This document shows, piece after piece, positions 34,025-46,700 of a stretch of 64,000 nucleotides of DNA. Source of the DNA: Isoetes taiwanensis (lineage: Eukaryota; Streptophyta; Lycopodiopsida; Isoetales; Isoetaceae); NCBI GenBank assembly GCA_021234155.1, contig JAJEKV010000015.1, positions 716,852-780,851 on the forward strand, read 5' to 3'. The notes beneath the pieces are model-generated. The model worked only from the letters and a program-made list of their open reading frames with translations, searched no databases and was not told the origin of the DNA. The position numbers and the translations under genes are program-made. Every line of letters begins with the position of its first letter. Within the stretch, counting starts at the first letter, position 1.

Positions 34025-35260
34025 CTATCGAGGGCCGCATGCTGCAGGAACATGAATCCTGTCTCCTGCAACAAAGATATGATATGGAACTGAGGGCTTG
34101 ACCCCAAATGCCCGCGTAAAAAATGCCTTCTGGACCTGTTCTAAGTCATTCCAAATCGCCAAAGACACCATTGGGCCCCACACCTCGACCCCATACAGAA
34201 GGACTGGCTCCACCAGTGCCCAGAACAAATGTGACTGGTGGCCCCAGTCATACAAACCGCCTGTGACTATTGTTTTGCATTGCGTCTGACGCCTTCCAAC
34301 ATCTGCGGTCACCAAGGCTAATGGATGCATCCCAATACATTGAGGACAAAAATTCCACCCCCAGGTACTTGTAGCTGGGTGTGACCTCTACCATCTGCCG
34401 CTGATAAGTGAGCGCCGGAGGTGCTGGATGATGTGAGGAGGATATGAGGACCACCTTAGTCTTGGCCAGGTTGACACGCATGTCCGCCGCCTGGAAATGT
34501 ATCCGGGGCATCTAGGTGTGCCTGCATGCCCTATGGTGTATGAGCCAAGAGGTCCACATCATCCGCATAGATGAGCCGCCGGATGACCCGGTGCAAGAGT
34601 ATACCCCCCATTGGCAAACAAGCCGGGGCTTCCAACCGGTCAATGTAAAGTCCAAAGAGTGTGGGTGAGAGGACAACCTTGCCTAACTCCAATGCTACCG
34701 ACAAATGACCGTCCTTCCGGTTGCATGCGGCCTCGCACGGCTCTCAGACTGATGCAGACCTTTGCGCTCGCAGATCCATAGGGAGCCCCAGATGATGCAA
34801 TCTAAGCCCACAACTTTTCCGGTATCGGGTCGAAAGCTTTTGCAAAGTCCACAAAACAAAGAAGACCGAGTCCTCCCGACGGTTCTGGCGTCTTCGACCG
34901 TGGCCCCGAGTGTGAAGATATGATCAATGGTCGAATGTCGGGCCGGAAGCTTACAGGTAAGTGCCCTAACTTCCACGCCTACGCCCATCCGGGTTACCCG
35001 CTGTTCGAGAAAGCCCGCCGCACAGCCTTGGCAAACACCGAAATGCTGACCATGATGGTTCGGTAATTGGTGGACAAAGATTATGGGTCCCCTGCCTTGT
35101 AAATCGGAACAACTTCTGCCGGTGGTCCATGATCCAGGAAAACCCTCTTGCGGCCTCTTGAAACAAAGGCGGCAAGGGCGGGCACCATGGGCTGTCCCCC
35201 GCCCACTTGAGCAACTTCGCTTGCGGTGCCGTCCAAGTCAGCTACCTTCCCATTAGCCAG
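34025..35260 (-). pseudogene. LINE-B reverse transcriptase
   Basis: From high to low coordinate: a block around 34900-34960 with HSTIDHIFTL; FVDFAKAFD at 34829-34855 (block A, catalytic Asp); LIYADDVDLLAH with YADD at 34558-34569 (block C, the two catalytic Asp); VNLAKTKVVLISSS and SYKYLGVEF (34370-34480); and LVEPVLLYGVEVWGP (34160-34220) in the thumb region. The pieces fall in different frames, so the enzyme is dead, but all catalytic Asp codons survive. Confidence 0.82.
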
Positions 35261-36214
35261 CGCCAACCCCTCTTGACATCTTCTTCGTGATCACCCGGTG
35301 ATTGAGCCATATTCGCGGGGAACATCTGTCCGTGTTCGGTGAATCATAAAGCTGTTACAAAATCTTGCTCCCATTGCCCATGCGTAGTGATGTTCCCCGC
35401 GAGGTGGCGGCTGCGAGTACCCCGTGCTAGAAAGTTATCGGTGGGCGTCCGATGGGCCGAACATTTCTCCTTGGTGCCTTGCCGGTGTACCTTGCCTTTG
35501 TTTCCTTGAGGAAGGCACGGTAATGGCTGGTGGCACGAGCTTCGCGTGTCCCGATCCGCGATGAGACGGAGTGCGCGTTTGCGTTTCTTACTTTCAGCAT
35601 CAAACCATCCGATTACGCGGGAAGGTTGCGACCTCGATCTCTGGCGTGGGGAGGTCTCCCCAAAGCACACAATACGCCCCTGTTCGAGGAGCTCAACCCA
35701 GCTGGTCGGTTCTTTGCTCCGGCGTGTGGGCCCGAAAAACTGCCGGGAGGGCTTACGCGAGCATGTCGGCGTAACCCTCCGCCGCCATAATCCAAGCGCA
35801 ACCCAGGTTGGCAAGGTACCGCTTGCACGAGGGGGCGTGGCGGCCGGGCTAGGCCAACTTCACATAGAGTGGGAGGTGATCTGAATGGCCTCCGTCCCGA
35901 CCGGGTCCGCGCGTGTGAAAATGGTCGACAAGGTGTACATCCTCAGCGGCAGCCACTATGACATAATCCACGACACTAGTTCCACCGCCGATTGTCCTGT
36001 CTCGCAAAGGTTACCCGTGGGAAGAGGGCCATTGTGGTAGGCCATTGCATAAGAGCAGGTCAAAGATAACGCACATTAGGAGCAATTGTCTACCGCTGGG
36101 TGACCTGACCGCCATCCGAAAGTGCCGCGGTGCAAGCCGCCTCGCAACGCAAATCGGCAGCACGCCATCCGCGAGGGGGTCCAACCGCATGGCCTCTGCT
36201 CCATCCCCTCGTCC

Positions 36215-36680
36215 GCCGCATTGAAGTCTCCAAGGACCATGACTATGCCCATCCGGCAGGCCGTCAGATGTCATCATATAGATCGACATACAGGTCCATC
36301 CTGTCTACCTCCGGGTGGCTGTGATAGAAGGGACTCTCTGCATGGGGAAAGTAGCAAGTAGCTATGAAGAGAGGATCTCTGTCAGGGTGGTGCACTCGGA
36401 TCCACAAGTAGCGGTTATGTCTGTCGGTCTTCTGGAGGGAAACCAAATGTGCCAAGGCTACCCGGTAGTAGCAGGCAACCCCACCGTGCCCACGCCTCCC
36501 TATACAACCATTGAACACTGAAAAATGCTGATACCTTGGCAGATCGGGCAGCCTGTGGCCTGGGTGTTCCCATGTCTCCATGAGGAAGATGAGGTCCATG
36601 TCCACAGCTAATGAATTGAGGCTATCACCCTTCTGCCACGGGAAACCCTGACAGTTCCAGACCACCACCCGGAGGCACAA
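36215..36680 (-). pseudogene. LINE-B endonuclease (EEP/APE-like) domain
   Basis: The frame 36264-36680 is open for 138 codons. It has VVVWNCQGFPW (first metal-site Asn block), MDLIFLMETWEH (Glu block), GHGGVACYY, NRYLWIRVHHPDRDPLFIAT and CYFPH. A frame change then leads to VMVLGDFNA (about 36217-36243), the GDFN block with catalytic Asp and Asn. These are the ordered motifs of the apurinic-like endonucleases that nick target DNA for LINE insertion. The final SDH block is not clearly visible. Confidence 0.8.
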
Positions 36681-37829
36681 TTCCTATTGAGTGGTCGGAG
36701 ATGCTTGTGTAGTGTGTGTCATAGATGGACCAAAGAAGCCGGAGCAGATCGAAGTTGGCGGGGCAGACTTCTCGACAAGCGTAAGGCGGGAGGCCAGGGG
36801 CAGATTTGGCCGAAAGCAGAGCGTACCGAGTTGTAGGGGCGCATTGCAGAGGATCAGGAGCCGGAGGCAAAGAGGGGTAGCATTTGGTCGAGCACAAGGC
36901 ATGAGGCAACAGGCGAATTTGGCCGAAAGCGAGAGCATCGAAGTTGTAGGGGCAGATTATGAGGATCAGGAGCGGAGGGGCAAAGAAGGGTAACATTTGG
37001 TTGAGCAGTGTGCGCAAAGATTTGGTCGATCGGGTAGCGCCCCTCGACCCGGTGAACTCCCTCCCAAGGCCTCCTATTGCACCGAGTAAGATCCCGCCCA
37101 CATACGAGATGTGCCCTTCAAAGAATCCTGCCCCGGCCGCAGCATGGCTCTCTCAACTCGCATCCAAGAACCGCGGAACAACACCACGACTGGCCAGGGC
37201 TCGGGCGCTAGACCCCACACCGGGTTGGTCACAGAATCCGAATCGTGTCCCCGACCAAGAAACATCATCGCCCAAGGATGCATTGTGTATCTCCGGGTGA
37301 GATTATCTCCGGCTCTTCCTAAGGGGCCCGAACTACCGGGTTGTGGCTCCGTCGCTGCGCTCCGCGGAGCTCGGGCCACCGGTGAGGGCAGCCCACTTCG
37401 GCCGGGTGGCGGCACGATGATGATGGTGCGTGCGGCTCGGCTGCCGGCATTAGGGTTGACCGGTGGCCAGCGATTGACATCTTGCGGGTTGTTGGGCTTG
37501 CGGTGCCGGTGTGTCATGTCTTTGCGGCTTTGTTCTCTGAAGTCACGGAGCTCGGCTCTTGCAAGGCTTGGTCTTGTCTTGCCATCTCCGGCGTCGCGAT
37601 CTTTGCCATTGTTCATGCGCCTGCACGGAGGCCCTTGCCTTGCTCGAGACAGCGGCGGTCGGACTCCTGCTGCATTTCCGGCCCGTGCGGATCCTTCTCC
37701 GAAGGGGGCTTCGATCTTTGCTGGTTAACTTCCAAGGCGGCCTGCAACCTCTGTTTTGCAGCGGTAGCCTCCTCAATTTCCACCTGGTGTGTGGCCTGTG
37801 CACGCCGTGCCATGGCATTGGCCTCGTCA

Positions 37830-40800
37830 ATCTTAAAGAGGCAGCTTCTAATCATTTCATAAGGATTATGGGTACCTCTCCTAACACATCAGAGGAAGAC
37901 ATGGACAACTTTATTCACATGCAGAGAGTTATCTAAGATGTCCACAATGACACAATGAAGGCCCCTTTTACCAATGAAGAGCTTTTCAAGAGTGTCTCAG
38001 GTATGAAAAATGGTAAGACTCCTGGCCCTAATAATCTGCCTGCCGAATTTTTCAAAAAAACCTGGGGTATTATTGGCTCAAATGTTACTAATTTGTGTAA
38101 TGAGTTTTTATTGCTCAGGTCTTTTGATTCCAGAATTAACACCAGCTTTATTACCCTTATCCCCAAGGTTGATGAGCCTGCTACCTTTTCTGACTATAGG
38201 CCCATCTCCCTACCAATGTGTTCTATAAGATTATTTCTGCAACTATTGCTTCCAGATTGAAGTTTATTCTCAATCTTGTCATTTTTAATACTCAATCTGC
38301 CTACCTTAAGGACAGATTTATCCTGGATAACTGGATAATGTTGCTACTACTACTCTCGGGATGCATTGGGCTAAAGAATCCAAACAGAACATTGGCCTCC
38401 TTAAGTTGGACATCACAAAGGCCTTTGACACTATTTTCTGGAGGTTTTTAATTAAATGTTGTCACAATATGGGCTTTTCCCATGAAGTGACTAGCATTTT
38501 CCTCGCAATTCTTATGAACTCTAGATCTTCAGTCTTGATTAATGGGGAGTGCAGTCAATCAAAAGGGGTGTGAAGCAGGGCTGCCCTCTGGCCCCCTTCC
38601 TCTTCCTAATTGTCATGGAGGCCCTTAACAATGCCCTTAAAAATGCTGGTTATGAGAACAGAATTAAGCGACTGAGGCTCCCTGACGATCAGGTATTTCT
38701 CAATGCCCATTTTGCAGATGACACTTTCTTATTCATCAGCATGGAGGAGTCTTCAATCAACAATACTCATGATCTGCTGCAACTCTTTGGGAAAACCTCT
38801 GAATGTAAGATCAACCCCTCTAAGTCTAAGCTGATAGCAAGTAACCAGGTAAATGGGCAGAGAACTGCTCAGACTTTCGGCTGTGAGTATATCTCCCCTA
38901 ATACTAAATCTAAAATTTTGGGTATTCCTTTTGCTTTGACAATTAATGCTAGTGAGCTCTGGAATGACATCATTGATAAGTTCAACAGAAAAGCTGATAT
39001 GCTCGACAGTAAGTTCCTATCTAAAAATGGGAGAGCTATTCTTGCCAACTCTGTGGTTTCTTCTTCTCATGTGTATCAACCATCTATCCTCATGGCTTCC
39101 AAGAAAGTTACCTCCAAGCTTCAAAGTATTCTAGGCAGATTTATTGCTAATGGAGGAAGTAGTAGAACTTGATCCCTATTTCTATGAAGGAATGCATGAA
39201 GAAGAAGAAAAATGGGGAATTGGGTATTGTTGATGATTGAGAAACAAGGTTTGGCACTGGCTGCCAAATATATTGTTAGAGCAGGGTACAATATGATCAA
39301 TCATCCTGTTTCTTGCCTGATTAGGTATTATTTATCCAAATGCAGACCTTTTGGATGGAGAAACATCAATGTGCAGCTCCCTGACAGTCTGTTCTTTGAT
39401 TTCAAAGTCACTGATAATATTCCTGAAATTATTAAAAAATGGATTAAGGCTTGGAAAGCTGTTTATAGGATGTATAATTAGAAGGAGGGGCTATCTAGAG
39501 ATCAATCCATCTTCTGGAATCCTTCTTTGATTTTAAATAATCCTAACATGTGTCTTGCTATGAACTTCCCTATGCAGTGCAGGAAATGGACAGACAGAGG
39601 CATCACTCATATCCCTCATTTGTTTAATGATGCTGGTTTTATTGAGTTTCATAATTCTGGTTTGGCTGATTTGGATAGAGAATGAGAGGTTATATCATGC
39701 AATCAAGCTCTGCATCAGTCAGGGGGTCTAACACAATCAAGAGACTCAGTGGCATATTAATGGTAAATCTGGGTGCAAAGTCAGTCTGGCTTACACGTAT
39801 TTGACAAGGGGCTACATCTTGACTCTCCACACCAAATGGGATATTTCTGCAGCAAGGTGCTATGCTAACCTGAGGTTCATGTGGAATTCTCCCATTAATC
39901 CCAAAATCAAGGCTTTTATTTGGCAGCTTTGGCTCACAGCTTTGGCTACCAATTCCAAGAGATATAGGTTAAATATAGCTACTTCTAACTTGTGTGAGAG
40001 ATGTTTACCGGAAGCTGAAGACGAAGATCACCTCTTCAAGGATTGCCTTTGGTCTGAATGGGTCCTAAAGTTGGCTGCTCATGAATTTAACATCCCTGAC
40101 TTTTCCAGAACTTCTTTGGTCAACATCTTGTTTCCCCATAATCCCAAGGATTGGAGAATATATATCCTGCTTTGGAGGATGTGGAAAACAAGAAATGCTA
40201 TCATTTTTTATCAAGAAATTATATGGCCCTGGGCTGTGATCAAACAATCCAAATATATGATATTCAATGGATTAATGAAGTATTTCTTTAACTAACTATT
40301 TCTTCTGCTGTATTTTCAGGTAACATAATATTGGGACAGAAGAAGCTGAAATGGCCAATTCTATTTGGCTGGATCAATTTGGAGCTAACCCCACGATCAT
40401 TGCCACAGTGACTGTTCCTGCATTCAGAATTTTGATTTTAGAAGACTTTTGATATGTGAAGCTGTGGATCGCACAGGTCGATTCAATCCGGCCAAATTTC
40501 AGAATTGCAACTGCCTATACTGTGCCTCATCATCTTGCTATAGAGACAGGGAGATGGCAGACCATTCCTTGCTAGGAACGCCTTTGCCCATGTTGCATAG
40601 CAGATCCATGTTGAGACTGAACAACATACATTTTTAGCATGTTCGACATATGAATATACCAGGGAGTGTTTTGGTATAACCTTATGATACCGTACAGACT
40701 CTACTACATCACTCATCCAGTCACCTCGGAAGGTACATAAGAGGTGTGTTAAAAGAAAGGGCTGACACTATAACCTTGTATGTGCATATGAGTGTTCTTG

Positions 40801-40922
40801 AAGCTAATGGTGCTTTTTATTAGCTTATAACATCCAAATAACTTGTTTTGTAATAGCTGTAATATGGACCTGAGGGTCTTTACATGACAAAGTAATAAAT
40901 TATTTATTTTATCTATAAAAAA
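37830..40922 (+). mobile_element. Degenerate L1-type LINE
   Basis: Starts inside the protein just upstream of the reverse transcriptase (LKEAASNHFIRIMGTSPN at 37830-37885), directly at the 5' edge of GC-rich LINE B. Then come KNGKTPGPNNLPAEFFKK (38010), FITLIPKVDEPATFSDYRPIS (38140-38205), TQSAYLKDRFILDN (38290), LDITKAFDTIFWRF (block A, 38405), GVKQGCPLAPFLFLIVMEAL (38567-38630), FADDTFLF (block C, 38710), KTSECKINPSKSKL (38790), and a zinc knuckle CERCLPEAEDEDHLFKDC (39990-40045). Several frameshifts and stops (near 38210, 38450 and 39171) disable it. The 3' UTR ends near 40922 with CTATAAAAAAA. The endonuclease and ORF1 are missing. Confidence 0.88.
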
Positions 40923-41011
40923 ATATCACAGTGAGCAATTCTACATGCTACATTTTTTTGCTACAGTTCGTGATCCATCCTTCCTCATGCATTTGGAGTA
41001 GTTGTTTGCAG

Positions 41012-41130
41012 CAGTCTCATAAACAAGGCCTGGAGTTGGAGCTCATGGCAACGTCAATAATTTGCATTCCGGAGGAGCCTAGGCATTTTGTTTTCAAGGT
41101 CGATAGCCATAGTTCTGTTTTTTGTAAAAA
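41012..41130 (+). other. Possible exon of an unknown gene
   Basis: After an acceptor (TTGTTTGCAG) the frame reads QSHKQGLELELMATSIICIP and EEPRHFVF, with a possible donor at TTTCAAG|GTCGAT. No family recognised; isolated from other support. Confidence 0.2.
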
Positions 41131-41337
41131 AAATGGAGATGTTGTGTCTTTTGGGTTTGAAAAAAATGGAAAAGAAAAAATGCGGTCGCACGTTGTATCA
41201 AAAAAAAATTTGAAATTTTTTTATTTTGGTGTGTTAATGGTATTTGTGCTATATTTAATGGTTCATATATTATTCATGAAGTTGCCCATATTTTTTGAAT
41301 TTTTACTTGTTTTCCAAACCAAAAAAACAACATCTCT

Positions 41338-41340
41338 CAC

Positions 41341-41374
<34 letters not shown>

Positions 41375-41378
41375 ACAA

Positions 41379-41409
<31 letters not shown>

Positions 41410-41424
41410 AACAACAACAACAAT
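41338..41424. repeat. (CAA/CGA)n trinucleotide microsatellite
   Basis: About 29 units of ACA interrupted by ACG in blocks. It creates a spurious poly-Thr or poly-Val/Leu open frame in every reading. Confidence 0.95.
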
Positions 41425-41429
41425 AATTG

Positions 41430-42825
41430 CAGATTGTTTGAAGTGCACGGTGTAAGAATAATCAAATGGAAAATCAACAATGGATCAGATTCATAAGATT
41501 TATAAAGCAAATGGCAAACTGTAATGAGGAACATTGGTATTATTTATGAGTTATGATGACTAGGGAAGCATAAGAGATACTAAGGTATCTATTTATGCTT
41601 ATTCTCCTTCCAATTTTATTTGTTCCATTCTTCAATGGTGGTTATTGGTAAAACATTTTCATTCATTATGCAGCCATTGTGTTCTCTAGCTGAATTTCTT
41701 CCTACTGTCTTTTCTGGCACTTATAGAAAGTTGTATCTGTCACAGAAGGACACACTGGGGAAACATTCTATTATATACATATCTCCTTCAAGGGGCATGC
41801 AATGGATATATTTGTAATAAAAAATAGGAAGATGTTTTTCTATATTGTGATTACTGTTTTGGCTCTCGCAATATACCCTGTAATCAAATTAATACCCTTA
41901 CAGCACACTATATCCCTAAACAACTACATCATTCACTTTAGGACTAGAATAGAAGCCACATGATGTCTCCTCAATATTTGTGAGCAGGAGCAGGTGAAGA
42001 ACTTGTGCAAATTTGGGCTTTTAAGGATATGTAAGCTTGTTGTATATTATATCTCCTTTTATATAAGGATATGTAAGTTTGTTGTACATTATATCTCCTT
42101 TTATATTCATATAACCATGGGGCTCTTGCTGGTGCTTTGATTCCTACAACGCAAAGGGGAAACGAGACTGCAGGGAGTTTGCACATAGCACTCAACATTG
42201 TCAATGTAATACTCTTTATTGGTAGACACCTCTAGTGAATTGGAAATTTTGCTTAAAGTTCTGGAGTTTACAGAGTGGCCTTAGGACATTGGTCATCTTC
42301 AACTCATGATATGTCTTCATCATTAATTCGTGATATAGGTTTGGTTAGAGTAATACGACTTCTCATTCTTGAGAAATATTAAGGAAAAGTGCTCCATAAC
42401 TCAGGGGATATGACATCAAAGGAAATTATGTACTTGATAATGCATGGAAATGGATGTGCATATAGGAAGAAATCATGGAGTTGAAATGCAACGCATGCAA
42501 ATAGAGAAAAAATGATGTCATTAGATGAGAAACATGAGGGAGCATATGGAAAAAATAGTGTAGCAAGTGTTATTGGAGGAAAGATACAAAATTATGTCAT
42601 TGGATATGCAGATGATAACTGAAAATTCACTGACAAATTAGATGGAGTAATAACAGATAGATGGCAGTACTGCACTTGAGAACTTGGCAAAAACAGTTCA
42701 TGGAATACAAAAGAATCATTGCTGGCAAGTTGCATTAGCATAGATAGATCACAAACAGCATGGAACAGTAAGCACATGTTTAGGTCTGAATACTACTAAT
42801 GCCCTTGCGCGTACATTCTGTTGAT
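41430..42825. other. AT-rich DNA with one tandem duplication
   Basis: A 42-bp unit (GGATATGTAAGCTTGTTGTA, then TATTATATCTCCTTTTATAT) occurs twice in tandem at about 42026-42107. Otherwise nothing is supported. Confidence 0.6.
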
Positions 42826-42829
42826 GCAG

Positions 42830-43091
42830 GAATTCCATGAAACTATTTCAAAATTTGGACCATCTGGATGAAGCAATAAAGCAGGTCTTTAAGGGCTTGT
42901 GTAAGTTCCCCGCCTTTTTTTTACACTTTGAAAATTCTCTTACTTCTTATCAACTGAATTGCAAATGTACATAGGTTCAAATAGAGAAGAAGGCATTGTT
43001 GAAAAAAGTCCAGAAGATGGAAAAACATCTCGATTTTTTGAATGGAGTTTTCAACTTGATTGATAATACAAATCTTCCAATAATTGAAGGT
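42830..43091 (+). other. Two possible host exons
   Basis: 42830-42900 lies between GATGCAG and GTAAGTTC and reads NSMKLFQNLDHLDEAIKQVF. 42976-43091 lies between CATAG and GTGCTG and reads VQIEKKALLKKVQKMEKHLD then FLNGVFNLIDN, a charged helical texture. Their phases do not join without a shift, so the gene is either wrongly bounded or decayed. No family recognised. They share strand with the exon-like island at 32.2-33.1 kb, but nothing proves a link. Confidence 0.35.
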
Positions 43092-43633
43092 GCTGTATAG
43101 AGTTATTTCCATAAATTTTGTTGCATCATCATGTTTTAAATGGTACATGGCAAATATTATGAAATATCGAGTAAGTATATGGGACATGGTGGTACAAAAG
43201 AAGCAAGAGATCAGTGATGCATTGTTGATTGAATCTCTAGATATAATTCTAGAGATATTGACGTACAATGCATCTGGATATTATCGTGTTAATAACATTT
43301 TGTAATCAGAAGTTGACTTTACTGCAAGCGACCAAAGTAAATATCGTTTAGCACAACCACCTTATAACAGTTAGAGATTTCCAATAGTTATCCCTTTGGC
43401 ATTGCATGTAGGAGAAAATGAGTTCTATACCTCCATTTGAGACATTCATTGCAGAAGTTTGAGCTAAACTAAACACGGTATAAGTGCTCATAGCAGTTTG
43501 GCATTCATTGAAATATGAGTACAAGGACATTATAGTATACCAGCTATAGTATGCCGGCACATAGTAATGCTTCACACTTCCCATCTGTATTTTTTTTTGA
43601 GGCGTGTAGGTGTTTTGTTACTAATCATTGCAG

Positions 43634-43777
43634 CTACTTCATTGGAGGTTGGAATTGTCATTTGTAGACCCATTGGCTGAAGGAAAGCGGTCCTTACAAT
43701 TTGTTTCTTTTACACGGTTGTTAGATCCTTTTTCTGATAAATGCTTCCTCATCAAAACAGTTGAATCCCTTCTATAA
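43634..43777 (+). other. Possible terminal exon
   Basis: After ATCATTGCAG the frame stays open for 47 codons (LLHWRLELSFVDPLAEGKRS then FVSFTRLLDPFSD, KTVESLL) and stops at TAA 43775-43777. It could end the gene suggested by 42830-43091. Not recognised. Confidence 0.35.
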
Positions 43778-46700
43778 GGGTTTGCACCTCTAAATCGAAA
43801 GTCTTTCATTTGAATCCAGCCCTATTGGGATGTCTGATCACATGCATTCTATCCAGATAAGCATATATAAGTAACCCTAAATACGACTTATAACATATCA
43901 AAGTATAGGAAGCCATAAAGGAAGGTACCTTTCTTTTTTCGTTTTGTCTCGTGTTTAAAGATAGAAGCCATGAATATGACATTGAATTTTTTGTGTATGT
44001 TGCTGCTTGCTGCTGAATCTTGTAAGCACATATTGTGTATGCGAAGCATAGAATAAGAAAAGAAATTGGCATAGAAATATTAACATTAGAATTTATTGGC
44101 ATTGGCAGTATAGACAACTCAGGGTGATGATTTCTGAATAGTTCCTTCAAATCATAGTTTTTGAAGACAGACTTCCATTTGAAGCTTTTTAGCTTCTCAC
44201 TTGCGTATGAAATACAAGTTCTCTTACAACTAGGTGAGTAATGATTGCTAGATTTAAAGCACGTTGAGTAAGCCATAGCCACGAATTTTGAGCTTAAATT
44301 AATTTTCCTGATTTGTTGCCCTTGATTTCCTCACATACCTTCCACAGTGTCAATATTGAAGGAATGCTACAAATGCTTGGAAAATATGACTGGATATACC
44401 TTATAGCTGCTTCTTCCAAGCAAGAAGCCAATGATCACCTAGGGTGTGTGGTTTTTGCACAAAGGCAACTGTTAGATGAAAGCTGATTTTGCAAGGAAGT
44501 TTTGGTAGAATCAATCGATCAGCATAATATGGAGTGCAAAGTGAACATATGCAGCTTCAAATACTTTATGCTTCTCTTTAGCACCTTATATATCAGAGGT
44601 TTTCCATGCATTAGTTTGCATAGGAGATCCCATATCAATTGCTGGTGGAACGTTTTAAGATTCTTTGCTTATGAATATCTAGAAAGCCTGTCTTTACATG
44701 GTTGGCATGGCCGTTGCCCTAAGTAACACATCTCATCTCTGTGTGATGGCCTATCAGTTTATCCACGAATCTCATCTGTCTAAATGTTCACGGGCATGTA
44801 TTTTATCTGGATGTTGGAAATTAATCACTTTGTGCATTTAATTTGCTGTCAAATCTGTTTAGTGCATCTTTGCAGAGAGAGCAGCATTTCATTCATCAAG
44901 AATCAACATGATAAAATACAATCGTCTTCAATGCAGGTCACAAGGTTTATACCATTTTGCACTCTAATTAGAGGTCAATCAGGGCTACAACAAGTTGACA
45001 ATAAGTAACCATATATTTGTTTACTCCTTAAAGAGGATTCTATTTATGTTTGCAACGTCATATTCTGAAGAATTTACTAGTCAAGATGTGTAATCCTTAA
45101 GATTGGAAATATATTGGAATCAAAAGTGTGAAAATATATTGGAATCAAAAGTGTGAAAATATTATGTGCCCTTGCCATGCATTAACCTGCTAGTTTATTG
45201 AAGTTTTATTGTTTTTTTTTTTTTCTCTCAATGAGTTTTGGGAGGGATTTTGATGGGGAGAAGTGTATAAGGGGGACTTTTGCTAATCCTATGCACATAT
45301 TATACCTTTTGTGGGCATTGCTACAATACGTGGGCAACATAGAATTCTTGCTATAGTTTGGTCATTGAGACATGAAGAGCAATACCCTAATTGTAAATGT
45401 TCACAACAAATACAACCTTAACAAATATGTATTCCCATATATATGGCATAGTTCCCATTCTACAAGTTTTTGAAGAAAATTTCAGTAACTACATGCCAAA
45501 GAACAGAGCAGCCATACATGGGCATTGGGCCAATCTGTAGTGTGTTCACACCTTGTTATTATTGTAATCATTAAGCTTTTTAGTGCATTCTCTAGTGAAA
45601 GAGGTTGCATAGTGTCTTTTTGCATTGACGCCTTATGCAACAAACATTGATGACACATGTGACAATATTGGAGTATCTTTTACAATGGTAAGGGTGTCTT
45701 ACAAGTTTCTTGATCTCCAATTCAATGTATAATTGACTTAAACTCGTTATCTAACTACATATAAAATTACTGGCTTAACTTTCCGGTTCCAAATGTCAAC
45801 AAAAAAATTCCAAAATGTCCACTTTTGGAATCGAGAATTGGTTTCCGGCATCATCTTTGAGCCGCTCTGGAAGCATCCGGCAGCGAGCTGCTTACCTTAC
45901 GTTCCTTTTTTTGCGTTCTATACCTATCTTCCGCCCTACACAGCCCCATCCGGTTCTTCTCCGGCCAAGACAGCACCCACCCCATCCCGTTGTTCTCCGT
46001 CAAGACAGCACCCGCCCCGGTCCTTACACAGGTAGAGTCTATGGTGGCTATGACAAATTCGATCCAAGGTGGAGTGATATAGAATTGATGTTAGGATTCC
46101 TTTTTTGTGATGAAGCGCTTTGGTATGCGTTGAGCTCGACTGAGACGAAACAAAAGGCAAGAAGAGGAGGTTAACCCTCCCCTCGAGGGAATTACGGCAA
46201 ATAACCCTCGAGGCCGGCTTCTCCATAAGCCAGCTTAATTTGCGCTACCTGTGAATGAATGGAGATGGATTAAACTGCCTCTGTGGCAGCCTCTGAGAAG
46301 AAAACATCTTCGTATTTACAAATAAGATTTCGTAGTTCCTTAAGGGTCACCAAATACCCGATAGCTAGGGCCGAGCTCGCCATGGTGACTCTAGAGCAAA
46401 GTAAAAGAACGAAAGTGGTAAGCGCATATCACGAGCTTCTACCCTTAATGCGTAAACTTGCCTCGATTCCGTTCTGCTATGCTCAATTTGCTCGTGGCGT
46501 CCACCGAACTGCTTTGCTTTGCAAAGGTGCGCCCGGACATATGATTTTGCAAATAACGACCATATTTGCTATAACACGCTTTTCTGCAACCATATTTGCC
46601 GTTCTTTGTTTGCCATAGCCGAGCTCAAAACAAATTGACTTGAGAAATGCAAATGGCTTGTGTGTACTAGGGATTGAAATTTGTAAGAAGCAAGCTGACC

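Larger units (their letters stand above)
33181..37830 (-). mobile_element. GC-rich LINE, copy B (better preserved)
   Basis: Read from 37830 down to 33181. The 5' part has a coiled-coil-like stretch EANAMARRAQATHQVEIEEA (37740-37828) and basic, Pro/Gly-rich segments that may be ORF1. Then come endonuclease, reverse transcriptase and a C-terminal zinc knuckle, listed separately, and a (TTCC)n tail. Frameshifts break every domain. The same protein blocks are recognisable in copy A, so both belong to one family. The element has an EEP-type endonuclease and one reverse transcriptase without RNase H that I can see; the LINE clade cannot be fixed by eye. Confidence 0.88.

Noticed and set aside
37111-37728. 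205-codon plus-strand frame
   Set aside because: Antisense to the 5' part of GC-rich LINE B with no domain.
40931-41455. 174-codon frame ending in poly-Thr
   Set aside because: The long tail is the (CAA/CGA)n microsatellite, and the remainder is mostly A/T-run sequence. Only 41012-41130 is kept as a weak exon candidate.
45793-46174. Two overlapping frames in a GC-richer patch
   Set aside because: Pro/Arg-rich composition arises from a duplicated TCCGGCCAAGACAGCACC unit; no homology or splice support.
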